Shown: in pieces, positions 26,202 to 33,979 of the stretch
How the letters are laid out: the number at the start of each line of letters is the position of its first letter
Position numbering within the stretch: position 1 is the first letter of the stretch
DNA from: Bacillota bacterium
GTDB taxonomy: Bacteria; Bacillota; Clostridia; Acetivibrionales; DSM-1351
Length of the DNA: 47,321 bases
Direction: 5' to 3'
NCBI GenBank assembly: GCA_023415305.1
Contig: JAEZKZ010000010.1
Coordinates: 1 to 47,321 of the forward strand
Notes under the pieces: model-generated
Database searches by the model: none
Seen by the model: the letters and a program-made list of their open reading frames with translations, nothing else
What the model was told of the DNA's origin: nothing
Translations under genes and position numbers: made by a program

Positions 26202-26242
26202 CAGCTTTCAGGAAGCTCTTCCTGAAAGCTGTTGATTTTTTA
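26202..26242 (+). terminator. Strong hairpin with T-run after the polyferredoxin gene
   Basis: CAGCTTTCAGG (26202-26212) pairs exactly with CCTGAAAGCTG (26221-26231), followed by TTGATTTTTT. It lies 22 bases before the next start, so it may separate two transcripts or act as a partial terminator inside the quinone cluster. Confidence 0.8.
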
Positions 26243-26263
26243 TAAGAGAGGGGGAGGGGTAAT

Positions 26264-27166
26264 ATGAAAATTTCAAACATTAAAATATGGCTTAAGGCTG
26301 TAAGACCATTTTCCTTTACCGGTTCATTAATACCTGTTATTTTGGGTGCGGTTATGAGTATTGGTCAAAATAGATTTTCCACGGTATATTTGGTATTATC
26401 CTTGTTTGGTATAGTACTTCTTCATGCAAGCGTGAACCTTATGAGTGATTCCGATGACTATGTAAATAATGTAGATACCCCCGAATCTTCAGGTTCAAGC
26501 GGTGTAATTATTAATAAGCAATTAAGTGCTGAAGCAGTAAAAAAAGCTGGCAAATTACTCCTGACTGCAGGGTTTATTTTAGGAGTATATATGGCTCTTA
26601 ATAGAGGCTGGGTTGTTATACTATTAGGATTAATAGGTGCATTAGGAGGCTACTCATATACCGGCAAACCTCTATCACTTAAATACAGGGGTCTTGGTGC
26701 TCCTCTTGTATTTACCCTTTTTGGGCCTTTAATAGTAATGGGTTCATTTTATATACAGGCACAAAAAATAACTTTAGCTGCAATACTTGTATCAATTCCG
26801 GTCGGATTGCTTACTACTGCAATATTGCATGCTAATGATGTAAGGGATATAGTACACGATAAAAAAGCAAATATCAAAACCTTATCTATTATGATTGGTA
26901 AGGATAATGCAAAAAAATTATACTATATGCTAATAATATGTTCATACGCTGCAGTGTTAATAATGGCTTTTTACAAGCTTATTCCATACTGGAGTCTAGC
27001 TTGCCTGATAACTTTGCCGGCTGCATTAAAATGCATTTCTAAGCTTCATAGAAGCAAAGATAATGATTCAAATATTGTTGTATTGGATAAAATAACTGCT
27101 AAATTACATGCCCAGTTTGGAAGCATACTTGCTGTGTCAATTTTACTGCCTTCCATAATTAGATAG
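26264..27166 (+). CDS. menA: UbiA-family prenyltransferase, MenA-like, 300 aa
   Basis: Membrane enzyme that joins a polyprenyl chain to an aromatic head group. The first Asp motif is in NLMSDSDDYVNNVD and the second in HANDVRDIVHDKKANIKTL, matching the NDxxDxxxD and DxxxD motifs of 1,4-dihydroxy-2-naphthoate prenyltransferases. Eight to nine hydrophobic segments span the protein. GAGGGG lies shortly before ATG 26264. Together with hepT and ubiE it supplies the membrane half of menaquinone synthesis. The head-group genes (menF, D, B and so on) are not in the window. Confidence 0.78.
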   Translation: MKISNIKIWLKAVRPFSFTGSLIPVILGAVMSIGQNRFSTVYLVLSLFGIVLLHASVNLMSDSDDYVNNVDTPESSGSSGVIINKQLSAEAVKKAGKLLLTAGFILGVYMALNRGWVVILLGLIGALGGYSYTGKPLSLKYRGLGAPLVFTLFGPLIVMGSFYIQAQKITLAAILVSIPVGLLTTAILHANDVRDIVHDKKANIKTLSIMIGKDNAKKLYYMLIICSYAAVLIMAFYKLIPYWSLACLITLPAALKCISKLHRSKDNDSNIVVLDKITAKLHAQFGSILAVSILLPSIIR

Positions 27167-27177
27167 GAGGAATGGAA

Positions 27178-27804
27178 TTGGATAGCTTTAATAAAAGGAA
27201 AAGTACCTTTGCCGTAATATCACTGTTTGCAGCAGCTATCCTATGGTATATATTGTTTGTAATTAAACCGATTAATTTTTGGGTGGAAATGGGCATATCA
27301 ATACTGATTCTTATTGCAGCTGCATTTATAATTGGTGGAATTCCTAAGCTGCAAAGGATTACAACAAGGCATATAGTAATCGGTGTTATTTCTGCAGGCG
27401 TCCTTTATTTAATTTTCTTTGTTGGAAACATTATTTCAGGATATCTGTTTCCGTTTAAAGATGCCCAGATACTTTCTGTTTATAGTAATAAATCACAGGG
27501 AAACTTACTTTGGATAAGTCTGGCGCTTTTATTTATAATCGGTCCCGGTGAAGAAATTTATTGGAGAGGATTCATCCAAAAAACATTTTCTAAAGCATTT
27601 GGAGAAAACAAAGGTTATATTTTAGCGTCGCTGGTATATGCAGGAGTACACATAACTACAGGTAACTTTATGCTGATTATTGCTGCTCTTGTGTGCGGAC
27701 TTTTTTGGGGATGGATTTATAAAAAGGAAAAGAGCCTTATACCAGTAATTATATCTCATGCACTTTGGGATGTAACTATTTTTGTCTTGTTACCGGTAAA
27801 ATAA
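27178..27804 (+). CDS. CPBP-family intramembrane metalloprotease, 208 aa
   Basis: Multi-pass protein with the CPBP/Abi motifs: EEIYWRGF (EExxxR), GVHITTG, and ISHALWD with a metal-binding histidine. Family members cleave membrane peptides (CAAX-type processing) or confer bacteriocin immunity. The start is TTG 27178, because GGAGG ends seven bases before it; an ATG at 27172 is too close. It sits between prenyltransferase and methyltransferase genes. The link to quinone synthesis is positional only. Confidence 0.75.
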   Translation: MDSFNKRKSTFAVISLFAAAILWYILFVIKPINFWVEMGISILILIAAAFIIGGIPKLQRITTRHIVIGVISAGVLYLIFFVGNIISGYLFPFKDAQILSVYSNKSQGNLLWISLALLFIIGPGEEIYWRGFIQKTFSKAFGENKGYILASLVYAGVHITTGNFMLIIAALVCGLFWGWIYKKEKSLIPVIISHALWDVTIFVLLPVK

Positions 27805-27819
27805 GGGGGAGAGGTTATT

Positions 27820-28524
27820 ATGAGTGAAACAACAGTAGACATTGAAAAGGTTTTTACTTCTATTGCCGATCGGTACGAAGCATTAAATACAATATTAACG
27901 CTTAATATAGACCAGGGCTGGAGAAAAAAAGCAATCAGAGAATGTAATTTGAAATCGAATCAGAAAGTACTTGATTTATGCTGTGGTACCGGACAGATGG
28001 TTGAATACGAATGCAAAGAAATAGGGAAAGAATCTGAAGTAATAGGTCTTGATCTGACCGAGGGTATGCTTCAGGTGGCTTATAATAAGCTATCAGAATC
28101 TTTAAAGGATTACAAATTCAGGCTGATTAAAGGGAATGCTATGGAACTGCCTTTTAATAATAATTCTTTTGACTGTATTACAATAGCCTTCGGGTTAAGA
28201 AATATACCGGATAAGGAAAAGTCTTTATCGGAAATATACAGGGTACTAAAGCCTGGAGGGAAAGCAGTGTGCCTGGAACTTTCAAAACCACAGATGCCTG
28301 TTTTTAGAAATATATATAATTTATATTTTAATCATGTTTTACCGCTTGTAGGGTATCTCGGAACCAGAGACAGAATGGCATATAAGTATTTAAGAGATTC
28401 AGTTAATGGCTTCATGAATAAAGAACAGCTTAATAAAGCCTTCACCAAAGCAGGATTCAAAGAAGCCGGATATATTTCATTGACATTGGGAACTGCTGCG
28501 ATACATTATGGTCTAAAGGTATAA
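27820..28524 (+). CDS. menG: UbiE/MenG quinone methyltransferase, 234 aa
   Basis: SAM-dependent C-methyltransferase, last step of menaquinone synthesis. Motif I is LDLCCGTGQM (about 51-60), followed by VIGLDLTEGML. The family signature AFGLRNIPDKEKSL and the ending ALGTAAIHYG-like segment (SLTLGTAAIHYGLKV) are clear. GGGGGAGAGG precedes ATG 27820. It ends the cluster; a terminator follows. The UbiE signature is good, although related methyltransferases act on other ring substrates. Confidence 0.8.
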   Translation: MSETTVDIEKVFTSIADRYEALNTILTLNIDQGWRKKAIRECNLKSNQKVLDLCCGTGQMVEYECKEIGKESEVIGLDLTEGMLQVAYNKLSESLKDYKFRLIKGNAMELPFNNNSFDCITIAFGLRNIPDKEKSLSEIYRVLKPGGKAVCLELSKPQMPVFRNIYNLYFNHVLPLVGYLGTRDRMAYKYLRDSVNGFMNKEQLNKAFTKAGFKEAGYISLTLGTAAIHYGLKV

Positions 28525-28547
28525 TTACATTTTTAATGTAAAACTAT

Positions 28548-28578
28548 AGCAGCTGACTTATTCGCCAGCTGCTTTTTT
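28548..28578 (+). terminator. Intrinsic terminator after menG
   Basis: AGCAGCTG (28548-28555) pairs with CAGCTGCT (28566-28573) around a 10-base loop and is followed by TTTTTT. Confidence 0.78.
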
Positions 28579-28582
28579 AATT

Positions 28583-29188
28583 CTATTTTTTTATCAAACT
28601 TTCTATATACGATTTCAATTGATCTTCTGTCAAGGCACCAATCCTTTTTGCAGAAATATTCCCGTTTTTATCAATAAATACGGATACCGGTATTGACGTA
28701 ACATTGTACAACTGTGCTACAGACTGATCTGTATCAAGTAATACTTTGAAATTGTATTTATTCTTATCTATAAACTGTTTCACTGTATTTCTATCTTCTC
28801 CGATATCAATAGCCAGGACTACAAGATCTTTATCTTTATATGTTTGATATGCTTTTTCTATATCGGGTAATTCTTTAATACACCATGGACACCAAGTAGT
28901 CCAGAAATTAATATATACATTTTTACCTTTTAAACTACTCAAAGATATTTTATTTCCGTTTAAGTCTGTAAGTTCAAAATCAGGAGCTTTTTGACCAACT
29001 GTATTATCAGTAGTTGATGTTGCACCTTGATTAATGTCGGATTGAGGTATTGTACCCTGTGCAGAAGTGTTGCTGTCTGCAGTTATATTTGGAATGGGAT
29101 TTTTATTGTAATTCGTTGTAACATATATAGCTATAACAACTAGTATCGCAGCTGTAATCCAGATAATAAGATTTATATGTTTCTTCAT
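28583..29188 (-). CDS. TlpA/ResA-like thioredoxin-fold protein, 201 aa
   Basis: Membrane-anchored thiol-disulfide protein on the outer face. A signal anchor (about 6-26) is followed by a Ser/Thr/Asn-rich linker and a thioredoxin fold with catalytic CPWC in FWTTWCPWCIKEL, then the cis-proline region TSIPVSVFID. Such proteins reduce cysteines of secreted redox proteins or copper sites, using electrons delivered by CcdA. Its start (ATG, GGAG upstream) is 12 bases after the ccdA stop, so the two form one operon. Confidence 0.85.
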   Translation of the reverse strand: MKKHINLIIWITAAILVVIAIYVTTNYNKNPIPNITADSNTSAQGTIPQSDINQGATSTTDNTVGQKAPDFELTDLNGNKISLSSLKGKNVYINFWTTWCPWCIKELPDIEKAYQTYKDKDLVVLAIDIGEDRNTVKQFIDKNKYNFKVLLDTDQSVAQLYNVTSIPVSVFIDKNGNISAKRIGALTEDQLKSYIESLIKK

Positions 29189-29200
29189 GTTTTTCTCCTG

Positions 29201-29905
29201 TCAAAAGTTAATAAAATTTAAGTAACCGCTTAAAACAGTTAATTTATTTGTGAACATCAATAGTCCCATTATCACCATTAAAATTCCGCCAATAATTGAT
29301 ACAATGGGTAAGTACCTTGTAAACTTCTTTAGAAAAGAACTCAAATTGCCAATGGCAAATGCTGTAAGCATAAACGGAACTGCAAGTCCTAATGAATACA
29401 TCATTAAAAGGAATATCCCTTTTCCAATTGTAGTCATACTTCCGGCATAGACAAGTATTGATGATAAAATTGGCCCAATACAGGGAGTCCAACCAGCCGC
29501 GAAGGCCATGCCTAGCGGAATTGAACTTAGTGTTTTGTTGCTGCTTTGATAATTAATCAGCCTTTTTTCAGAATACAATTTCTTAATCTTTAATAATCCT
29601 GTCATATGAAGCCCAAAGATTATTATCAGTATTCCGCCGACTTTTCTAATAATGTTTTGGTTTGTAGTAAGTATTTTACCTAAAGTACTAATTGAAGCCC
29701 CCATGGCAATAAATACAATGCTGAAACCTATAATAAAGCCTAATGCTTTATATATGAGGCGCATTTTTTCTTTTTTCGTATCTATATCGTTTAATGATGA
29801 GCCTGTGAGGTAACAGATGTATGCAGGTAAAAGGGGAAGTACACACGGCGATAAAAACGAAAGCAAGCCTGCTGAAAAAGCAAGGATGAATGAAATGTTA
29901 TTCAA
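29201..29905 (-). CDS. ccdA: CcdA-type thiol transporter, 234 aa
   Basis: Six-helix membrane protein that moves reducing power from cytoplasmic thioredoxin to the outer face. LLSFLSPCVLPLLPAY (first cysteine motif) and FAAGWTPCIGPILSS (second) are diagnostic of CcdA/DsbD-beta. The start is TTG 29905 with AAGGGGG upstream. The promoter carries the tandem box at 29963-29982. Its partner is the downstream TlpA-like protein. No cytochrome c maturation genes are nearby, so it probably serves thiol or copper-site reduction. Confidence 0.88.
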   Translation of the reverse strand: MNNISFILAFSAGLLSFLSPCVLPLLPAYICYLTGSSLNDIDTKKEKMRLIYKALGFIIGFSIVFIAMGASISTLGKILTTNQNIIRKVGGILIIIFGLHMTGLLKIKKLYSEKRLINYQSSNKTLSSIPLGMAFAAGWTPCIGPILSSILVYAGSMTTIGKGIFLLMMYSLGLAVPFMLTAFAIGNLSSFLKKFTRYLPIVSIIGGILMVIMGLLMFTNKLTVLSGYLNFINF

Positions 29906-29947
29906 CTTTGTTTTACCCCCTTGTTATTTTTGATGCCTAACTGTGAA

Positions 29948-29982
29948 AGTATAACTGAAATATATGAAGATATTATGAAGAA
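29948..29982 (-). promoter_or_regulatory. PhoB-like tandem box and -10 for ccdA
   Basis: On the minus strand TTCTTCATA (29982-29974) is followed at 11-base period by ATCTTCATA (29971-29963), nine bases, then TATACT (29953-29948). Confidence 0.75.
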
Positions 29983-30049
29983 TTTACAAAATAAAAAAAG
30001 TAATAATTTACATAAAGGAATCTAAAAGTAAAATGCTATATAAATTTAT

Positions 30050-30084
30050 TTCTTCATATAAATCTCACAAATGTTGTTTATAAT
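30050..30084 (+). promoter_or_regulatory. PhoB-like tandem box and -10 for the HMA gene
   Basis: TTCTTCATA (30050-30058) and a weaker half AATCTCACA (30061-30069), nine bases, then TATAAT (30079-30084). It is divergent from the ccdA box about 70 bases away. Confidence 0.68.
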
Positions 30085-30119
30085 AAATTCATCAAAGCAG
30101 TCTATAATGAGGTGTTACC

Positions 30120-30347
30120 ATGAAAAGCCATACAATTAAATTAAAACAGGTTGATATGTTATGCCACAGATGTGTAATGAATGTTGTTAAGACATTAAGC
30201 CAGATTAAGGGTATCGAGGAATTGAGTGTAGACCTTGAATCTCACAGCGTAAAGCTTAAGTATAATGACTCGAGTATATCAAAAGAGACAATTATAACTC
30301 TTGTAAATGAATCTATAGAAAATGGTAAGCCTATCCTTCTGAATTAA
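30120..30347 (+). CDS. Heavy-metal-associated (HMA) domain protein, 75 aa
   Basis: A single ferredoxin-like HMA domain. The metal-binding loop is DMLCHRCVMNV, a CxxC with His between the cysteines in place of the usual GMTCxxC, followed by GIEELSVDLESHSVKLKY. This suggests Cu(I) or another soft metal, with somewhat altered specificity. It is monocistronic with its own tandem box. It converges with the HD-GYP gene, with three bases between stops. Confidence 0.75.
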   Translation: MKSHTIKLKQVDMLCHRCVMNVVKTLSQIKGIEELSVDLESHSVKLKYNDSSISKETIITLVNESIENGKPILLN

Positions 30348-30350
30348 TAA

Positions 30351-31238
30351 CTATTCCAGAAGCTGTGACTTATCTATTGACAAAAAGCTGTCTACTATAG
30401 CAGGATCAAATTGTATTCCTTTAAATTTGATGATTTCCGAAATTGCCAGTTCATGAGACATTCCTTTTCTATATGGCCTGTCTGAAGTCATAGCATCATA
30501 GGAGTCTGCAATGCAGATTATACGGGCTTCAAGGGGTATGGCGTCACCTTTGATTCCATCCGGATAACCATCTCCGGAATATCGTTCATGGTGGTGAAGT
30601 ATGACGGGGAGAGCATCTTTTAAGAAATCTATATTTTTTAAAATGTTAATACCAATTGAAGGATGCTCTTTAATTTTTTGAAACTCGTCATTGTCAAGCT
30701 TACCCGGCTTAAGTAAAATATTATCCGGTACTCCAATCTTACCTATGTCGTGGAATAAAGCTGACAACTCCAATGTCTCCTTTTGTTCTTTATCCATACC
30801 AAGTTTATTTCCTATTTTTATTGAGATAGAGGTTACTCTTTCGGAATGACCCGATGTATATGGATCACGTGCATCCACTGCTTTTGACAGTACTGTGACT
30901 GTGCTTTTATATGTAGAATTTAATACCGAATATGCTTTTTCCAAAGCTTCTTTTTGTTGCTGCAAATGTTTGTTCTGAGATATGAGTTTATTGGATGCAT
31001 TACGAATAACTTGTAATAGAAATAGATAGAGGATAATCAAACCTGCAAACATTGTAAAAATTATTATTCCATTTAGAGTTTTTAAATGTTTTTCTGCTTG
31101 ATCGTATGGCACAAAATTCCCAAAAACTTCTTTAATATGGTTTGAAATAAGGAAACTAAGAGTGGTGCCAGTTATTAAAAAAGCTAATAAACTAAGTATA
31201 GTAAATTTCTTGAACAGTGATACTTTTCGAAATTTCAT
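30351..31238 (-). CDS. Membrane-anchored HD-GYP phosphodiesterase, 295 aa
   Basis: Probable c-di-GMP phosphodiesterase. Two membrane segments (about 13-30 and 52-74) flank a short outer loop, then a coiled coil, then the HD-GYP domain: SGHSERV, HDIGKIGVPD, HHHERYSGDGYPDGIKG and ADSYDAMTSDRPYR. All usual metal ligands are present. GGGAG precedes ATG 31238. The promoter carries the tandem box at 31296-31315, so it is placed in the same regulon as the redox genes. Confidence 0.85.
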   Translation of the reverse strand: MKFRKVSLFKKFTILSLLAFLITGTTLSFLISNHIKEVFGNFVPYDQAEKHLKTLNGIIIFTMFAGLIILYLFLLQVIRNASNKLISQNKHLQQQKEALEKAYSVLNSTYKSTVTVLSKAVDARDPYTSGHSERVTSISIKIGNKLGMDKEQKETLELSALFHDIGKIGVPDNILLKPGKLDNDEFQKIKEHPSIGINILKNIDFLKDALPVILHHHERYSGDGYPDGIKGDAIPLEARIICIADSYDAMTSDRPYRKGMSHELAISEIIKFKGIQFDPAIVDSFLSIDKSQLLE

Positions 31239-31280
31239 AATTTTTCTCCCTGTATTTCATGAAAGTAATATTGTTACATA

Positions 31281-31315
31281 AAAATAACAAACAATTGTGA
31301 AAATTTTATGAAGAA
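31281..31315 (-). promoter_or_regulatory. PhoB-like tandem box and -10 for the HD-GYP gene
   Basis: On the minus strand TTCTTCATA (31315-31307), then ATTTTCACA (31304-31296), nine bases, then TATTTT (31286-31281). The second half is less perfect, but spacing matches the other boxes. Confidence 0.65.
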
Positions 31316-31369
31316 AATTAATTAATTAGCCCTTTATTCATATAAAAACATTCTGATAAAAAATTACAT

Positions 31370-31404
31370 TCCTACATAAGTTCTTCATAACTGCCTGTTA
31401 CAAT
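31370..31404 (+). promoter_or_regulatory. PhoB-like tandem box and -10 for the Met/His-rich peptide gene
   Basis: TCCTACATA (31370-31378) and TTCTTCATA (31381-31389), nine bases, then TACAAT (31399-31404). Confidence 0.7.
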
Positions 31405-31447
31405 AACATTAAGAAATAAAACCAAGTGCATGAAAGGAGAGGTAATT

Positions 31448-31636
31448 ATGTCAGGGATGAGTGGAGTAAGTGCAGCAAGACAAATGCCTGCCAATTGTGG
31501 TATGCAGGGAATGCATGGTAATGGTAAGGTTGATCACAAACAACATGAGTCAGCTCAGGTAACAAAACAGCAAAATACACAGCCACAGAAAGCTTCGGAT
31601 AGTGTAAAGGGAACAAAGCTTGATGTTAGTATCTAA
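31448..31636 (+). CDS. Met/His-rich small protein, 62 aa
   Basis: No family is recognised. The first half is rich in Met, Cys and His (MPANCGMQGMHGNG, then DHKQHE), suggesting metal binding. The second half is Gln/Lys/Ser-rich, ending GTKLDVSI. There is no signal peptide, so it is likely cytosolic. ATG 31448 follows AGGAGAGG. It has its own tandem-box promoter and its own strong terminator, so it is a genuine single-gene unit. It could be a small copper buffer. Confidence 0.6.
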   Translation: MSGMSGVSAARQMPANCGMQGMHGNGKVDHKQHESAQVTKQQNTQPQKASDSVKGTKLDVSI

Positions 31637-31643
31637 GATTAAT

Positions 31644-31703
31644 AAAAAAGGAATATGGGTGAACATTTAATTTCCCCTTCTGTTCATCTCATATTCCTTT
31701 TTT
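31644..31703 (+). terminator. Long hairpin terminator
   Basis: AAAAAAGGAATATG (31644-31657) pairs with CATATTCCTTTTTT (31690-31703), with a second inner stem GTGAACA/TGTTCAT. The A/T ends make it effective on both strands. Confidence 0.8.
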
Positions 31704-31758
31704 ATTGCTTTAAAACATGTGATTATTTAAAAATTGATCAGCCAAAATTCTTTTTAAG

Positions 31759-31793
31759 TTCTTCATACAATCTTCATATCAAATTGCTAATAT
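31759..31793 (+). promoter_or_regulatory. PhoB-like tandem box and -10 for fixABCX
   Basis: TTCTTCATA (31759-31767) and ATCTTCATA (31770-31778), nine bases, then TAATAT (31788-31793). The predicted transcript begins about 70 bases before fixA. Confidence 0.75.
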
Positions 31794-31871
31794 ACCTTTA
31801 AGTTACAGTATTTATGGATTTTATGCTATGGGAGAATAAATTCAGATTAACTATAGAAAGGAATGACGTAA

Positions 31872-32681
31872 TTGCATATTTTGGTTTGCGTTAAACAAGT
31901 ACCTGATACGACTGAAATAAAGATGGATCCAAAAACGAATACATTAGACAGATCCAGCGCACCTACAATTATAAATCCGTATGATGAACATGCTGTTGAG
32001 GAAGCAGTTGAGATCAAGAGGAAATTTGGCGGAAAAGTTTCCGTCATTTCAATGGGCCCGCCTCAAGCTCAGCAAGTCATTAAAAAATGTATCGAAATCG
32101 GGGCGGATGAAGGTTACTTACTATCCGACCGTTCTTTTGCAGGGTCGGATACATTGGCAACCAGTTACATACTTGCAGCAGGGATAAAAAAGGTGATTGA
32201 AATTGAACCTGTTGACCTCGTATTCTGCGGGAAACAAGCCATTGACGGTGATACTGCCCAGGTTGGGCCGGGTATAGCCTGCCGTCTTGGGATTCCTCAA
32301 CTGACCTATGTCCAAAAAATCAGTTCTTTAGATATCCAAAGTAAGATTATTGAAGTATATCGGAAGATAGATAACGGTTATGAAATTGTGCAATCTAAGT
32401 TACCATGCTTGATTACCGCTGAAAAAAACATTAATGATTTAAGCTTCTCTCCTTTAGACAACATGATTAAAGCGGCACGATATAAACCTGTTATTTGGAA
32501 TATTAATGATTTGGACTCCGATATAGCTCAGATGGGTCTTAAAGGTTCACCAACATCTGTCCGTAAAATTTTCCCTCCGCCTCAGCGATCTGGTGGTGAG
32601 CTATTAAAAGGCAGTACAGCAGAGATAGTAAAAACAATTGTTGATAAGTTTAAGGAGGGTATAGTTCAATGGCAATTTTAA
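31872..32681 (+). CDS. fixA: FixA, electron-transfer flavoprotein beta-type subunit, 269 aa
   Basis: Subunit of the electron-bifurcating FixABCX complex, which oxidises NADH and sends one electron to ferredoxin and one to quinone. It starts HILVCVKQVPDTTEIKMDP, typical of EtfB/FixA, with a nucleotide-binding region around GKQAIDGDTAQVGPGIA. The start is TTG 31872 with AAAGGA upstream. It overlaps fixB by 13 bases. Confidence 0.88.
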   Translation: MHILVCVKQVPDTTEIKMDPKTNTLDRSSAPTIINPYDEHAVEEAVEIKRKFGGKVSVISMGPPQAQQVIKKCIEIGADEGYLLSDRSFAGSDTLATSYILAAGIKKVIEIEPVDLVFCGKQAIDGDTAQVGPGIACRLGIPQLTYVQKISSLDIQSKIIEVYRKIDNGYEIVQSKLPCLITAEKNINDLSFSPLDNMIKAARYKPVIWNINDLDSDIAQMGLKGSPTSVRKIFPPPQRSGGELLKGSTAEIVKTIVDKFKEGIVQWQF

Positions 32682-33979
32682 TCGAAGATAGTTGTATAGG
32701 TTGTGAATCCTGTATTCCAAATTGTCCTATAAATGCCTTACAGACAAATTCAGAAGGTAAACTTATTGTTGATGAGGGAAAGTGCTGTGATTGCGGAAAA
32801 TGTGTTTCCATATGTCCTGTATCCGCATTGAAGCTTTCAACAGCTGAAAATTGTGAAAAGGAAAAAGCTGAAATAGAGCAATTTCATGAACTGGGAAAGA
32901 TTTTAGATATATCTAAAAGTAAAACAGATAAGAAAACAGGAGGTGTTTGGGTTTTTGCAGAACAACTTGAAGGGATGCTTGCTTCGGTAACCTTGGAATT
33001 AATAGGGGAAGCAAGAAAGCTGGCTTCTAAATTAAATGAAAATGTATGCGCCGTTCTCCTTGGTGACTTTGTAGAACCTATTATTTCTCAATTATATGAA
33101 AATGGAGCCGATACAGTTTTTTTAATAGATAATCCTGTATTTCATTATTATAGAACTGAAACATACACCAAAGCCTTCTGTTACTTAGTTGATAAATATA
33201 AACCTGAAATTTTGCTTATGGGAGCGACAACTACAGGCAGGGATCTGGCCGGTGCTGTTGCAACCACCCTTAAAACAGGTTTAACGGCTGATTGTACAGC
33301 CCTTGACATTGATTCAGATAAAAGAATACTTCTTGCCAGCCGACCAGCCTTTGGTGGAAATATAATGGCTACAATAGTATGCGAGAACCACCGTCCCCAA
33401 ATGGCTACCGTCCGTCCACGAGTTATGCAGCGGCCTGTACCCCAATGGGGAAGAACGGGGGCATTAATCAGAGAAACATTCAAAATCGAAGAAGAATTTC
33501 TGCAAACTAAAGTATTGAAAATTGTTGAAGAACAGGTTGATAAAATAAGAATTGAGGATGCAAAGATTATAGTTAGTGGTGGCAGAGGAATACAGAATGA
33601 GGAAGGTCTCCTACTGCTCAAGGAACTTGCCAATGTAATTGGTGGTGTAGTAGCCGGAAGCCGCGGAGCTGTTGAAAAGGGGCTGATTAATTCTGAACGT
33701 CAGGTTGGGCAGACAGGGCAATCTGTATCTCCAAAGCTGTATTTTGCAATAGGGATCTCTGGCGCAATTCAGCATGTAGTAGGTTTACAGGGAGCTGAGA
33801 CGATAATAGCCATTAATAAAGATAGGGATTGTCCTATGATGAAGCTTGCAACATATGGTATTGAAGGTGATTTATTTGAAATATTACCCCAATTGATAAA
33901 TGGTTTTAAAAACGCATTGGGCAGGAGTAGTGAATCAGGTATTAATAGTTTTAATAGAGGAGTTGAAATGTTTGGCTGA
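32669..33979 (+). CDS. fixB: FixB, electron-transfer flavoprotein alpha-type subunit fused to a 2[4Fe-4S] ferredoxin, 436 aa
   Basis: The N-terminus (1-65) is an added ferredoxin: CIGCESCIPNC and CCDCGKCVSIC motifs. The rest is EtfA/FixB with the FAD-binding region, VVAGSRGAVEKGL, GQTGQSVSPKLYFAIGISG and the IAINKDRDCPM ending. FixB of the classic diazotroph set lacks this extension, while bifurcating Etf of acetogens often has it. The fusion could give the complex an extra route to ferredoxin. GGAGGG precedes ATG 32669. Its end overlaps fixC by eight bases. Confidence 0.88.
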   Translation: MAILIEDSCIGCESCIPNCPINALQTNSEGKLIVDEGKCCDCGKCVSICPVSALKLSTAENCEKEKAEIEQFHELGKILDISKSKTDKKTGGVWVFAEQLEGMLASVTLELIGEARKLASKLNENVCAVLLGDFVEPIISQLYENGADTVFLIDNPVFHYYRTETYTKAFCYLVDKYKPEILLMGATTTGRDLAGAVATTLKTGLTADCTALDIDSDKRILLASRPAFGGNIMATIVCENHRPQMATVRPRVMQRPVPQWGRTGALIRETFKIEEEFLQTKVLKIVEEQVDKIRIEDAKIIVSGGRGIQNEEGLLLLKELANVIGGVVAGSRGAVEKGLINSERQVGQTGQSVSPKLYFAIGISGAIQHVVGLQGAETIIAINKDRDCPMMKLATYGIEGDLFEILPQLINGFKNALGRSSESGINSFNRGVEMFG

